Positions 52,754 to 61,715 of a DNA stretch of 64,000 nucleotides are shown here, one piece after another. Within the stretch, counting starts at the first letter, position 1, and each line of letters opens with the position of its first letter. The DNA comes from Neotabrizicola shimadae (lineage in GTDB: Bacteria; Pseudomonadota; Alphaproteobacteria; Rhodobacterales; Rhodobacteraceae): the NCBI RefSeq assembly GCF_019623905.1, contig NZ_CP069370.1:1488001-1552000 (forward strand). Reading direction: 5' to 3'. The translations under genes and the position numbers were made by a program. Below the pieces are notes generated by a model. The model saw nothing but the letters and a program-made list of their open reading frames with translations, did not search any database and was not told where the DNA came from.

Positions 52754-54997
52754 TCAGCCGCCCTGCCGGCTCAGCCAGTCCATCAGGGCCGGGCGCACGG
52801 TTTCGGCCCCCTCGGCGCGGGCGCGGTCGATCACGGCACGCACCTCGCGCAGATCGACCTGGCGGATCAGCGCCTTGACCGGGCCGATGGAGGCCGGCCG
52901 CATCGACAGCATCCTGAGGCCCATGGCGGCAAAGGCCACCGCCTCGATGGGCCGCCCGGCATCCTCGCCGCAGAAGGACAGCGGCGTGCCCGCTGCGGCG
53001 CAACGCGCGACGATCTGTTCCAGGAAGGTCAGGAACGACACGTTCAACGTGTCATACCGCCGGCGGACCCTTTCGTTCTCGCGGTCGGCGGCGAAGAAGA
53101 ACTGCTTCAGGTCATTGCCACCGATCGACACGAAATCCGCCTCGCGGAAAAAGCTGTCGGGCGCGAAGGCCAGGCTCGGCGTTTCCAGCATGGCGCCGAT
53201 TTCCACCTTCTCGGGCACCCTGCGGCCAAGCGCGCGCTCGCGGTCCAACTCGTTCAGAACCGTCGCCCGAGCCGAGGCGAACTCGGCCCGTTCGGCGATG
53301 AAGGGGAACATCACGCTCAGCGGCCGGCCGTCCGCCGCGCGGATCAGCGCCTGCAACTGCATCCGCAGCACGCCGGGTTTGTCGAGGCCCACACGGATCG
53401 CGCGCCAGCCCATGGCCGGGTTCGGCTCGTCCTGCGGCTTCATGTAGGGCAGCACCTTGTCGGACCCGATGTCCAGCGTGCGGAAGGCCACGCGGCGGCC
53501 GCGGGCCGCATCCATCACGCGGGCATAGATCGCGGCAAGCTCTGCCCGGCGGGGCATCTGGTTGCGGACCAGGAACTGCAATTCGGTGCGGAAGAGGCCA
53601 ACCCCCTCGGCGCCCGAGCCTTCCAGGCTCGGCAGATCCGCCATCAGGCCCGCGTTCATGTGCAGCCCAACCGTCGTGCCGCACATCGCCTGCGCCGGCA
53701 GGCCGCGCAGGCTGGCATAGCGCTTCTGCGCCTCGGCCTGCATGGCGATCTTGTCGCGGAAGGCGCGCGCGACCGAATCCTCGGGACGCAGGTGGACGAT
53801 GCCCTGGTCGCCATCGACCAGCACATGATCGCCGTTCAGCGCCTCGGTGGTGATGTTGCCGGCATGGATCACCAGCGGAATGGCCAGCGCACGCGCCACG
53901 ATGGCGGCATGGCTGCCGACCGAACCTTCCTCCAGCACCACGCCGCGCAGCTTGCGGCCATAGTCCAGCAATTCCGCCGGGCCGATGTTGCGCGCGATCA
54001 GGATCGGGTCGTCCGGCATCTGCGCGCCGGTGTCGTGCCCCTGCCCCGTCAGGATGCGAAGCAGGCGGTTCGCCAGATCGTCCAGATCGTGCAGCCGGTC
54101 GCGCAGATAGGCATCGGGCACCTGCTCCAGCCGGGCACGCGCCGCCGATTGCTCTTTCTCCACCGCCGCCTCGGCCGAAAGGCCGCGGGCGATGTCTTCC
54201 TCCATCCGGCGCAGCCAGCCGCGCGAATGGGCGAACATGCGATACGCCTCCAGAACCTGCTTCTGGTCCTTGTCCAGGCTTTCGACGGACAACAGGTCAT
54301 CTACCGAAACCCGCAGCTTGCCCACGGCATCGCGGATGCGCTCGATCTCGGTCAGCGGGTCGTCGGCCACCGGGTTCGTGACCACCACGCGCGGCTCGTG
54401 CAGCCAGACATGGCCTTCGGCCGTGCCCTCCTGCCCGGTGCCGCCGCGGAACATCACCGGCTGACGATGCAGGTGGCGCACCGCGCCATTGTCGCCCGAA
54501 AACGCGCCCAACTCTGTCATCTCGGCCAGAACCATGGCCACGACTTCCAGCGCATAGATTTCGTCGTCCGAGAACAGCCGCGCCTGGCGCGACTGCACCA
54601 CCAGCACACCCAGCTTCTCGCCCACGCGCTGCACCGGCACGCCCAGGAACGAGGAATAGAGCTCCTCCCCCGTCTCGGGCATGTAACGGAAGCCCTTTTC
54701 CTGCGGCGCATTGGCCGTGTTGACCGGCAGGCCGGTCCGCGCCACGCGACCCACCAGCCCCTCGCCGATCTTCATGCGGGTCTGGTGCACCGATTCCGCA
54801 CGCAAGCCCTCGGTCGCGCACAGCTCCAGCGTTTCGCCGTCACGGAACAGGTAGATCGAGCACACCTCGGTGCCGATAGAATCGGCGATCAGCCGGACGA
54901 TGCGGTCCAGCCGTTCCTGGCCCTGACCGGGCTGGGCCAGCGTGTCGCGCAGGCGGCGCAACAACTTGCGGCTATCGCTTTCGGTCCGTTCGCCCAT
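52754..54997 (-). CDS. ptsP: PTS enzyme I of the nitrogen system (PtsP, EI-Ntr)
   Basis: A 747-residue protein. An N-terminal GAF domain (about 20-160; EVCSIYLFRDGETLELCAT) precedes the enzyme I region. The phosphorylated histidine is His363 in GSVGSHAAIVARAL. The C-terminal PEP-binding barrel shows FRTELQFL, GSDKVLPYMKPQ and FCGEDAG. It phosphorylates NPr from PEP and feeds nitrogen/potassium signalling. Related genomes often have ptsP next to lysC; here about 1.8 kb with three other genes separates them. Confidence 0.95.
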   Translation of the reverse strand: MGERTESDSRKLLRRLRDTLAQPGQGQERLDRIVRLIADSIGTEVCSIYLFRDGETLELCATEGLRAESVHQTRMKIGEGLVGRVARTGLPVNTANAPQEKGFRYMPETGEELYSSFLGVPVQRVGEKLGVLVVQSRQARLFSDDEIYALEVVAMVLAEMTELGAFSGDNGAVRHLHRQPVMFRGGTGQEGTAEGHVWLHEPRVVVTNPVADDPLTEIERIRDAVGKLRVSVDDLLSVESLDKDQKQVLEAYRMFAHSRGWLRRMEEDIARGLSAEAAVEKEQSAARARLEQVPDAYLRDRLHDLDDLANRLLRILTGQGHDTGAQMPDDPILIARNIGPAELLDYGRKLRGVVLEEGSVGSHAAIVARALAIPLVIHAGNITTEALNGDHVLVDGDQGIVHLRPEDSVARAFRDKIAMQAEAQKRYASLRGLPAQAMCGTTVGLHMNAGLMADLPSLEGSGAEGVGLFRTELQFLVRNQMPRRAELAAIYARVMDAARGRRVAFRTLDIGSDKVLPYMKPQDEPNPAMGWRAIRVGLDKPGVLRMQLQALIRAADGRPLSVMFPFIAERAEFASARATVLNELDRERALGRRVPEKVEIGAMLETPSLAFAPDSFFREADFVSIGGNDLKQFFFAADRENERVRRRYDTLNVSFLTFLEQIVARCAAAGTPLSFCGEDAGRPIEAVAFAAMGLRMLSMRPASIGPVKALIRQVDLREVRAVIDRARAEGAETVRPALMDWLSRQGG

Positions 54998-55340
54998 TCC
55001 GTCCTGTCCCCTTTGCGCCCCTTAGACCACAACCGGGAAGGAAGTGACAACGGTTTAGGCCATGGCCGCAGCCCCGGACGACCGGGCAAGCGAGGGTGGA
55101 TGACAGGTGCCTTCAGGATAAGCGTCGTGTGGACCGGTGCCGCAAGGCTCGGAAAGGCAGCCCGATGACGCCAAGGGCCAAGCCGCAGCCCCGCAGCGCG
55201 GCATGGCCCTTGCGGCGGGGACAGGTTCGGCCAGCCCGGGCGGCCCTGAGTCTGAATGATCGACGGACGTGGCAAACAGGCGCATGCTCATCGGGCCAAC
55301 GCCGCTTTGGCGGGGGCCCTGATCAGCGAAAGGACGGAAC
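54998..55340. other. 343-bp divergent intergenic region with a long hairpin
   Basis: No gene is supported here. The region separates ptsP (minus) and the GYD gene (plus). At 55173-55211 a 14-bp inverted repeat with one mismatch (AAGGGCCAAGCCGC / GCGGCATGGCCCTT) surrounds an 11-nt loop. Because it lies upstream of both genes it is not an ordinary terminator. Confidence 0.6.
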
Positions 55341-55673
55341 ATGTCGTTCTATCTCTATCAAATCAGCTATTCTAGGGAAGCAGTGAGGTCGATGGTCGCC
55401 ACTCCAAGCGATCGGGAAGCCGCCGCCCGCAAGCTTATCGAGGCACTTGGCGGGAAGCTGCATCACCTCTTCTTTGCCTTCGGGGAATACGATGTCATCT
55501 GCCTGATCGAAGGCCCCGACGACAAGATGATGATGGCCGGCGCGGCGGCGGTCGCCTCGGCCGGGACGGTCTCGAAATCATCCACGGTGAAGCTCATGAC
55601 CTCGGCCGATGCGATGGCCGCCATGGAGATGGCGGGCAAGGCCACCGGTGCCTACAAGGCGCCCCACGCCTGA
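55341..55673 (+). CDS. GYD domain-containing protein
   Basis: A 110-residue protein of the GYD family (ferredoxin-like alpha/beta barrel fold), with the family-type motif FGEYDVICLIEGPDD and MMMAGAAAVASAG. The function of the family is undefined. AAGGACGGA precedes the ATG. A 10-bp hairpin (55689-55714) follows the stop. Located between ptsP and the TetR/membrane pair. Confidence 0.88.
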   Translation: MSFYLYQISYSREAVRSMVATPSDREAAARKLIEALGGKLHHLFFAFGEYDVICLIEGPDDKMMMAGAAAVASAGTVSKSSTVKLMTSADAMAAMEMAGKATGAYKAPHA

Positions 55674-55688
55674 GCGGACCCAAAGCCT

Positions 55689-55714
55689 TCAGCGGGCCGC
55701 GAATGGCCCGCTGA
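55689..55714 (+). terminator. Hairpin after the GYD gene
   Basis: Arms TCAGCGGGCC and GGCCCGCTGA with a 6-nt loop, 15 bp after the stop codon. No T-tract. Confidence 0.6.
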
Positions 55715-55787
55715 CCCTGGATTTCGTCGCCACGGTTCTCCTGAGAGGAACACCAGGATGGTCGGGCCATCCGCCCCCCGCAAGACT

Positions 55788-55834
55788 TGTAGCGCCCGCT
55801 ACATTCGGCTTAGGGTCGTGTAGCACCCGCTACG
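55788..55834. promoter_or_regulatory. Two tandem operator-like palindromes, probable TetR sites
   Basis: Site 1 (55788-55803) is TGTAGCG-CC-CGCTACA, a perfect 7-2-7 palindrome. Site 2 (55819-55834) is TGTAGCACCCGCTACG and differs at two positions. Their starts are exactly 31 bp apart, about three helical turns. They lie just before the TTG-started membrane gene, whose neighbour is a TetR regulator. Confidence 0.65.
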
Positions 55835-55843
55835 GAGATTCCC

Positions 55844-56251
55844 TTGCCCACCCGCACATCAACCCCCGCCTCCGCAGGCCAGCTTGGCCTTCTCATCCTT
55901 CTCGGCGCCGGCTTCTGGCTGACCGGGGTGGTCATCGTGAGGATCATCGAGCCCCTCGGAGCGCTGAGCGGCACATGGCGCGCGCTGTCCTATGCGCTCC
56001 TCGTGCCCGGCACGCTGCCGGCAATCTGGCTGACCAGACGTCTCGCCCATGTCTCGCGCGGCGGAATCCTTGCCGCGGTCGGCGTGGTGACGGCAGCCGC
56101 GCTCGTGCTGGACGGGATCGTCTTCGGCTGGATGCCCTGGATCTACGCCCCCGACACCGAAGGCCAGTTGCACGCCGCCGCCTTCATCCTGTGGGGCGGC
56201 GCCGTGGGTCTTGTCCTGGCGCTGATCAGCCAGCTCCGGGAAGCTCGGTAA
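55844..56251 (+). CDS. Small membrane protein, four predicted helices
   Basis: A 135-residue hydrophobic protein with about four transmembrane helices (GQLGLLILLGAGFWLTGVVI at the first). Function unknown; it may belong to a DUF family of short alphaproteobacterial membrane proteins. It starts with TTG, preceded by ACGGAG at a good distance. The upstream region holds two TetR-type palindromes. Its 3' end overlaps the TetR gene on the other strand by 26 bp, so the two probably form a regulated pair. Confidence 0.75.
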   Translation: MPTRTSTPASAGQLGLLILLGAGFWLTGVVIVRIIEPLGALSGTWRALSYALLVPGTLPAIWLTRRLAHVSRGGILAAVGVVTAAALVLDGIVFGWMPWIYAPDTEGQLHAAAFILWGGAVGLVLALISQLREAR

Positions 56252-56768
56252 AGGCGCCCGGCACCGCACCGTCCAGCCCGACCGCCCGAAGCACCACCAC
56301 GCCATCCAGCCGCGCGAGCAACCGCGCCGCCTCGATCCGCCGCGCCTCCACCGAGGGGCCGTCAAGCCGCGCCACCACCCAGTCCAGGAACCCCAGCCCG
56401 ATCGCCTCGCCCCGGGCGCGCCAGAACGGATCGCCCCGGGCAGCCAGCACGGCGATCTCCAGCCAAAGCCGAAGATAGGGCCAGACCTCGGGGTCCATCG
56501 AGAAGGCCAGCAGGTCTCGCCACAGCGCCTCCGCCGGGCGCGGCTCCGCCGGCAACCGCTCCATGCCCAGGGTCAGGCGGGCGACCACGGTTTCCAGCGT
56601 TGCAGACAGCACAGCGGACTTGTCGGCAAAGTAATAAAGGAGCATCCGGTCGCTCAGGCCAGCCGCCTGCGCCAGCGGGCGCAGGCTTGCAGACACAAGC
56701 CCCTCGGCCAGCACGAAATCGGCCAGCCGATCCAGGATCTCGGCCCGGCGTGCGCCGGCCCGGCTCAC
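56226..56768 (-). CDS. TetR family transcriptional regulator
   Basis: A 180-residue protein with a TetR-type N-terminal helix-turn-helix (SLRPLAQAAGLSDRMLLYYFADKS, about residues 25-50) and a variable helical C-terminal domain. It begins with GTG overlapping the lysC stop (GTGA), so it is likely read through from lysC. Its end overlaps the membrane-protein gene. The paired palindromes in front of that gene are its likely targets. Ligand unknown. Confidence 0.85.
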   Translation of the reverse strand: MSRAGARRAEILDRLADFVLAEGLVSASLRPLAQAAGLSDRMLLYYFADKSAVLSATLETVVARLTLGMERLPAEPRPAEALWRDLLAFSMDPEVWPYLRLWLEIAVLAARGDPFWRARGEAIGLGFLDWVVARLDGPSVEARRIEAARLLARLDGVVVLRAVGLDGAVPGAFTELPGAG

Positions 56769-58021
56769 GACACCTTGTCGAGGCCGAAGGCGTCGTGCAG
56801 CGCCTGCACCGCCAGTTCCATGTACTTGCGGTCGATCAGAACCGAGATCTTGATCTCGGACGTGGCGATGACCTTGATGTTCACGTTCTCGGCCGCCAGC
56901 GCCTTGAACATCGTCGCGGCCACGCCCGCATGGCTGCGCATCCCGATGCCCACGACCGAGACCTTGGCCACGTCGCTGTCCACCACATGACCCTCATAGG
57001 CGATCAGGCCCGCGGCGCGCGCGTCCTCCATCGCCTTCTGGGCACGGGCCACCTGGTTCGTCGGGCAAGAGAAGGTCATGTCGGTGACAGGCCCGCCATC
57101 CTTGCCGGCATGGTCCGAGATGTTCTGGACGATCATGTCCACGTTCACGCCCGCATCGGCCAGCGGCCCAAAGATCGCAGCTGCCACGCCCGGCCGGTCG
57201 GCCACGGCGATCAGAGTCATCTTCGCCTCGTCGCGCGAATAGGCGACGCCAGAGACCACTTTCGATTCCATGATTTCATCCTCGTCGCAGACCAGCGTTC
57301 CAGAAGTCTCGTCGGTGTCCTCGAACGAGGACAGCACGCGCAGCCGCACCTTGTAGCGCATCGCCAGTTCGACCGACCGCGTCTGCAGCACCTTGGCACC
57401 CAGAGAGGCCAGTTCCAGCATCTCCTCGAAGGCGATCTTGTCCAGCTTGCGCGCCTTGTCAGTGATGCGCGGGTCGGTGGTATAGACGCCGTCAACGTCG
57501 GTGTAGATGTCGCAGCGTTCGGCGCCGAAGGCGGCGGCAAAGGCCACGGCGGTGGTGTCGCTGCCGCCCCGGCCGAGCGTGGTGATGCGGCCCTCGGCCG
57601 ACACGCCCTGGAAGCCCGCCACCACCGCGACCTTGAAGCCCTCGGCGAACTTGGCGTCGATGTTGTCGCGCGGGATCGACACGAACCGCGCCGAGCCATG
57701 CGCCGAAGTGGTGTTGATCGGCACCTGCCAGCCCTGCCAGGACCGGGCGGGCACGCCCATCTCCTGCAGGCGCAGCGCCATCAACCCGGCGGTCACATTT
57801 TCCCCGCTCGCCACGACAGCATCGTATTCGCGCGCGTCATACAGCTTCGAGGTGCCCTCGACCCAGCCCACCAGCTCGTTGGTCTTGCCCGACATGGCGC
57901 TGACGATGACGATCACGTCATAGCCGCGCTCCACCTCTTTCCGGACCTTATTCGCGGCATTCTCGATGCGCGAAAGGTCGGCCACCGAAGTGCCGCCGAA
58001 TTTCATCACCAGAAGCGGCAT
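56765..58021 (-). CDS. lysC: Aspartate kinase
   Basis: A 418-residue aspartokinase. The kinase domain begins LLVMKFGGTSVADLSRIENA and includes GRGGSDTTAVAFA; two ACT domains fill the C-terminus (from about 265) and give feedback control by lysine/threonine. It makes aspartyl phosphate for lysine, threonine and methionine. The stop is shared with the TetR start. The divergent neighbour is a pyruvate-kinase-like gene. Confidence 0.95.
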   Translation of the reverse strand: MPLLVMKFGGTSVADLSRIENAANKVRKEVERGYDVIVIVSAMSGKTNELVGWVEGTSKLYDAREYDAVVASGENVTAGLMALRLQEMGVPARSWQGWQVPINTTSAHGSARFVSIPRDNIDAKFAEGFKVAVVAGFQGVSAEGRITTLGRGGSDTTAVAFAAAFGAERCDIYTDVDGVYTTDPRITDKARKLDKIAFEEMLELASLGAKVLQTRSVELAMRYKVRLRVLSSFEDTDETSGTLVCDEDEIMESKVVSGVAYSRDEAKMTLIAVADRPGVAAAIFGPLADAGVNVDMIVQNISDHAGKDGGPVTDMTFSCPTNQVARAQKAMEDARAAGLIAYEGHVVDSDVAKVSVVGIGMRSHAGVAATMFKALAAENVNIKVIATSEIKISVLIDRKYMELAVQALHDAFGLDKVS

Positions 58022-58149
58022 GGATACCCCCCACGGCCCCGAACATCGGGCGTTCCTTTATGCGGAGGGGCGGGGGGGCGCAAGGGCAAGGCTGACACGA
58101 GACTGTCGTGATTCCCTGCTAGGCGCGGCGCAACATGAGGAGAGCGCCG

Positions 58150-59697
58150 ATGGACGGCACCAGCGCCGAACGCTCGCAAGAGGCTGGCCGGCAGATCGCA
58201 GCCGTGGTCCGCATGACCGAAGGCCAGGACATTGCCGCCCGCCAGCTTCTGGACCGGCTGACAGAACTGCGCGCCGAAATCGCGCACCGCGCCACGCGCC
58301 GCATGTCGGACTGGGCGCCGCTTGTCCGCCGCACCGAATTCCTGTCCTCGGTCGAGAATCTGGCGGACTGGCTCGCCCTGCGCGAGACCGACCTCACCCC
58401 GGTCCAGCCTGCCCTTGGCCAGCTTGGCCTGTCCTCGCTTGGCCGGCTTGACGGCCATGTCCGCCCTTCGCTCGACGCGGTGATCGCGGCCCTGTCGCTG
58501 ATCGCGGGCGAGCCCGAGGCGGTGTTCCCCGACCCCTCGGCAATTTCTGGCGGTGCCGCGCTGCTGGCGGAACGCCGCTCCCGCCTCTTCGGCGACCGCC
58601 CCGAGGGCACCGGACCCGAGACGCGCATCATGGTGACGCTGGCCGGTGAAACCGCTCTCACCTCCGGCCGGATCGCTGATCTGGCAGCGGCCGGTGCCGA
58701 CTGTTTCCGCATCAACTGCGCCCATGACGGCCCCGGCGAATGGCGCGAGATGATCCGCCACATCCGCGACACCGGCGCGCGACTGGGGCGCAGACTGCCG
58801 ATCTCGATGGATCTTGGCGGACCAAAGTTTCGCGTGGCCCGGGTCTGGGGCCCGGAAAAGCTCCGCCTTGGACAGGGCGACCGCTTCGCGCTTGTGCTCT
58901 CGCCCCGCGACCTGCCCGGCAAGCTTCCGGCCGCCCAGCTCAGCGACCCCGCTCTGGTCCAGGCGCTCGGGATCGGGGCGCTCGTTTCGCTGGATGACGG
59001 CAAGCTTTGGGCCGAGGTCACGGCGCGGCGCGGCGGCGCGGCCGAGCTTGTGGTGACCCGCGCGCCAGATGCCGGCCTGCGCCTGAAGCCCGGCAAGGGC
59101 GTCAACCTGCCGGGGATCGACCTCGACGTGCCCGCGCTCACGGCCGAGGACCGCGCGGCGCTGGACGTGGTTGTGCCGCTGGCAGACATCGTGGCCTTCT
59201 CCTTCGTCCAGACGCCCGCGGATGTGCGCGGCCTGATCGACGCGATGGAAGAACGCGCCGGCGGCCTGCGGCTTCCGGCGGTGCTTCTGAAGATCGAGAC
59301 CCCGCTTGCCCTGCGCAACCTGCCCGACCTGATCGTCGAGGCCGGCGGCCGCGTCCCCGTCGGCGTGATGATCGCGCGTGGCGATCTCGCGGTCGAGATC
59401 GGCTTCGACCGTCTGTCGGAAATCCAGGAAGAGGTGCTCTGGCTTTGCGAGGCAGCGCAGGTGCCGGTCGTCTGGGCGACGCAGGTGCTGGAAGGCATGG
59501 TCAAGGAAGGCCAGGCCAGCCGGGCCGAGATCACCGACGCCGCCATGAGCCAGCGCGCCGAATGCGTCATGCTGAACAAGGGCGCACACCAGGCCGAAGC
59601 CGTGTCCTTCCTGCGCGACATCCTGATGCGGATGGACCGCCACCAAGACAAGAAGCGCGCCCGCCTCTCCGCCCTGGGCCTCTGGCGTCAGGGATAA
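58150..59697 (+). CDS. Pyruvate-kinase-like protein with N-terminal extension and no C-terminal domain
   Basis: A 515-residue protein. The first ~160 residues are a helical extension not found in ordinary pyruvate kinases. The barrel follows: TRIMVTLAGE, SMDLGGPKFRV (LDTKGPEIR in classical enzymes), KGVNLPG, LLKIETPLALRNL with the catalytic Lys, MIARGDLAVEIGFDRL and WATQVLEGMVK. The usual C-terminal regulatory domain (~120 residues) is missing; the protein ends shortly after the barrel. The ATG at 58150 follows AGGAGA. It may be a true but unregulated kinase or a repurposed barrel. Confidence 0.82.
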   Translation: MDGTSAERSQEAGRQIAAVVRMTEGQDIAARQLLDRLTELRAEIAHRATRRMSDWAPLVRRTEFLSSVENLADWLALRETDLTPVQPALGQLGLSSLGRLDGHVRPSLDAVIAALSLIAGEPEAVFPDPSAISGGAALLAERRSRLFGDRPEGTGPETRIMVTLAGETALTSGRIADLAAAGADCFRINCAHDGPGEWREMIRHIRDTGARLGRRLPISMDLGGPKFRVARVWGPEKLRLGQGDRFALVLSPRDLPGKLPAAQLSDPALVQALGIGALVSLDDGKLWAEVTARRGGAAELVVTRAPDAGLRLKPGKGVNLPGIDLDVPALTAEDRAALDVVVPLADIVAFSFVQTPADVRGLIDAMEERAGGLRLPAVLLKIETPLALRNLPDLIVEAGGRVPVGVMIARGDLAVEIGFDRLSEIQEEVLWLCEAAQVPVVWATQVLEGMVKEGQASRAEITDAAMSQRAECVMLNKGAHQAEAVSFLRDILMRMDRHQDKKRARLSALGLWRQG

Positions 59698-59734
59698 CCA
59701 GCCCGGATCGAACCGGCCTCGCCAGCCCCTCCGC

Positions 59735-60514
59735 TCAGGCGCGGGCCACCGCCGGGCGAGCCGCAGCTTGGCCAAAGGCCGCCAGAACCGGCGCCGCGCC
59801 ATGAGCCTCGGACAGGCGGAGAAGCGCAAAGCGGATGCGGGCGATCTCGCGGTAGTAGTTCAGATACGCCGCGTTCAGCGCCGCACCGGCCAGCGCCCCC
59901 AGCACCGGCACCGACTGCGCGGCAAGCTTCTGGCCCAGGCTGATGCCTAGACGCGGCGCGACCGTGGCAATGACCTTCTGCAGCGCGGGCCCCGTCAGGG
60001 TCAGGCGCGCCGAAAGGAACGAGGTGTTGACCCCGTCATCCGCCGCCAAGGGGCTCCCGGCGGCAAAGGCCTTCAGACATTCGGCCCGGATCGCCGGATC
60101 GTCGGGGTCATAGCCTGCCGCCCGTGCCTCGCTCCGGATGGCGTGCAGCAGCACCGTCACCGTGACCGGCAGTTCGGCAATCGCTGTGGCAAGACCCCCG
60201 GCCCCGCCCGCCGCCCCACTGACCAGCACCGCCGCCATCGGGCCGCGGCGGCCAAGGCGCGGCGCGCGGTCGCCCACGGCAGCCGCCGACATCGCCGTTT
60301 CCAAAGCACTTGCGGTGATGCGGTCGATCCGGTTGCGCAAAGCCACCGGCAGGGCGCCTTGCGCCTTCTCCAGATCGCCGCCAAGCCGGTTCGCCAGCGA
60401 CATCACGGGTCCGTTCGCGCGCCGCCACGCCTCGGCCAGCGCCGCGATTTCCGGAGCGGGGTCAGCAAAGGGCACGGGAAGCGCAGGCGTAGTGGCAAGC
60501 ACGGTCTGTTCCAT
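59735..60514 (-). CDS. EcsC family protein
   Basis: A 259-residue protein with the EcsC layout: an N-terminal amphipathic part, a Gly/Ala-rich membrane-associating stretch (VLVSGAAGGAGGLATAIAEL), then VTVTVLLHAIRSEARAAGYD and a conserved C-terminal QSVPVLGALAGAALNAAYLN. Function unknown; Bacillus EcsC sits with an ABC exporter. The start is uncertain: 60514 has a family-like N-terminus but a weak ribosome site; 60547 is an alternative. It follows the GNAT gene by 45 bp. Confidence 0.8.
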   Translation of the reverse strand: MEQTVLATTPALPVPFADPAPEIAALAEAWRRANGPVMSLANRLGGDLEKAQGALPVALRNRIDRITASALETAMSAAAVGDRAPRLGRRGPMAAVLVSGAAGGAGGLATAIAELPVTVTVLLHAIRSEARAAGYDPDDPAIRAECLKAFAAGSPLAADDGVNTSFLSARLTLTGPALQKVIATVAPRLGISLGQKLAAQSVPVLGALAGAALNAAYLNYYREIARIRFALLRLSEAHGAAPVLAAFGQAAARPAVARA

Positions 60515-60559
60515 CCCAAGCAAATGGGAAGACCCCCGCCCCTGCACAAGTCCCCGGCT

Positions 60560-61048
60560 TCAGCCCGCCTTCTCCACCCGGCCCGCCACACCGTCCCAGG
60601 CGCCACGCTGGATTTCCATGCCAAGCACCCGCTCGGGGTTGGTGGGCGGGGGCATCTCCACCGCGTCCAGCTTGCGGAAACCGAAGCGGCGGTAATAGGG
60701 CGCGTCGCCCACCAGCATCACCCGCTCCCAGCCAAGCCGCCGCGCCTCGGCCAGCGTCTCGTGGATCAGAAGGGCCCCCAGCCCCTCGCCCTGCCGCGTC
60801 GGGTGCACCGCCACCGGCCCCAGCAGAAGCACGGGCTTGCCGCCAACCTGCACCGGCCAGTAGCGGATCACCCCGGCCAGGGTTCCATCGCTGTCGCGCG
60901 CCACGGTGCACAGGTCCTTCACCGGCGGCACACCGTCGCGCAGCCGGTACGAGGACAGCGCGGTTCGGCCCGGCGCGAAGCAGAGGTCGTAAAGCGCCTC
61001 CACCTCCCACCAGTCGGCCTCGGTCTCTTCCTCCAGCCTGTAGGCCAT
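60560..61048 (-). CDS. GNAT family N-acetyltransferase
   Basis: A 162-residue GNAT protein with the acetyl-CoA motif LGPVAVHPTRQGEGLGALLI and the GWERVMLVGDAPYYRRFGF block typical of the YhbS-like subgroup. It acetylates a small molecule or protein amine; target unknown. Upstream of and same-strand with the EcsC gene. Confidence 0.88.
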   Translation of the reverse strand: MAYRLEEETEADWWEVEALYDLCFAPGRTALSSYRLRDGVPPVKDLCTVARDSDGTLAGVIRYWPVQVGGKPVLLLGPVAVHPTRQGEGLGALLIHETLAEARRLGWERVMLVGDAPYYRRFGFRKLDAVEMPPPTNPERVLGMEIQRGAWDGVAGRVEKAG

Positions 61049-61124
61049 GACCCTGCCTGCGCGAATCCCTCTGGCGCGCCGGGTAGCATGGCCCTAGGTC
61101 AGGTTCAAACCGCGAGGGACAAAG

Positions 61125-61715
61125 ATGTTCTACCGACCGTCCGAAGGACACGGGCTGCGCCACAACCCGTTCAACGCCATCGTCACGCCGCGCCCCATCG
61201 GCTGGATCTCCTCGACCGGCCCCTTCGGCGACAACCTCGCCCCCTATTCCTTCTTCAACGCCGCCGCCTACACCCCGCCGCAGGTCACCTTCGCCTCGAC
61301 CGGGGTGAAGGATTCCCTGCGCAACGTGCTGGATACCGGCTTTTTCGCCGTGAACATCGTGGAAGAGGTGATGCTGGACGCGATGAACGCCACGTCCGAG
61401 CAACTCCCGCGCGAGGTGGACGAGTTCGACCGCGCCGGCGTCCGCCGCGTGCCCTGCGTCACCATTCCCTGCCCCCGCGTCGAAGGCGCGCCGGCTGTCC
61501 TCGAATGCCGGCTGGTGCAGGAGGTCATGCTCCTTGGCCGTGACAACGTGCTGGTGATCGGCGAGGTGACGGGCATCCACCTGCGCGACGATTGCCTGGT
61601 GGACGGCCGCTTCGACGTGACCCGCTTCCGCCCCGTCGCCCGCATGGGCTATCGCGACTACACCGTGGTGCGGGAAGTGTTCGAAAGGCTCCGGCCCGAC
61701 GACCGTCAGGCGTGA
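61125..61715 (+). CDS. Flavin reductase family protein
   Basis: A 196-residue split-barrel FMN-binding protein (FNAIVTPRPIGWISSTG, PYSFFNAAAYTPPQVTFAST). Related proteins reduce flavin for monooxygenases or use FMN themselves. Complete. Its last 10 bp overlap the end of the flippase gene on the opposite strand. Confidence 0.88.
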   Translation: MFYRPSEGHGLRHNPFNAIVTPRPIGWISSTGPFGDNLAPYSFFNAAAYTPPQVTFASTGVKDSLRNVLDTGFFAVNIVEEVMLDAMNATSEQLPREVDEFDRAGVRRVPCVTIPCPRVEGAPAVLECRLVQEVMLLGRDNVLVIGEVTGIHLRDDCLVDGRFDVTRFRPVARMGYRDYTVVREVFERLRPDDRQA

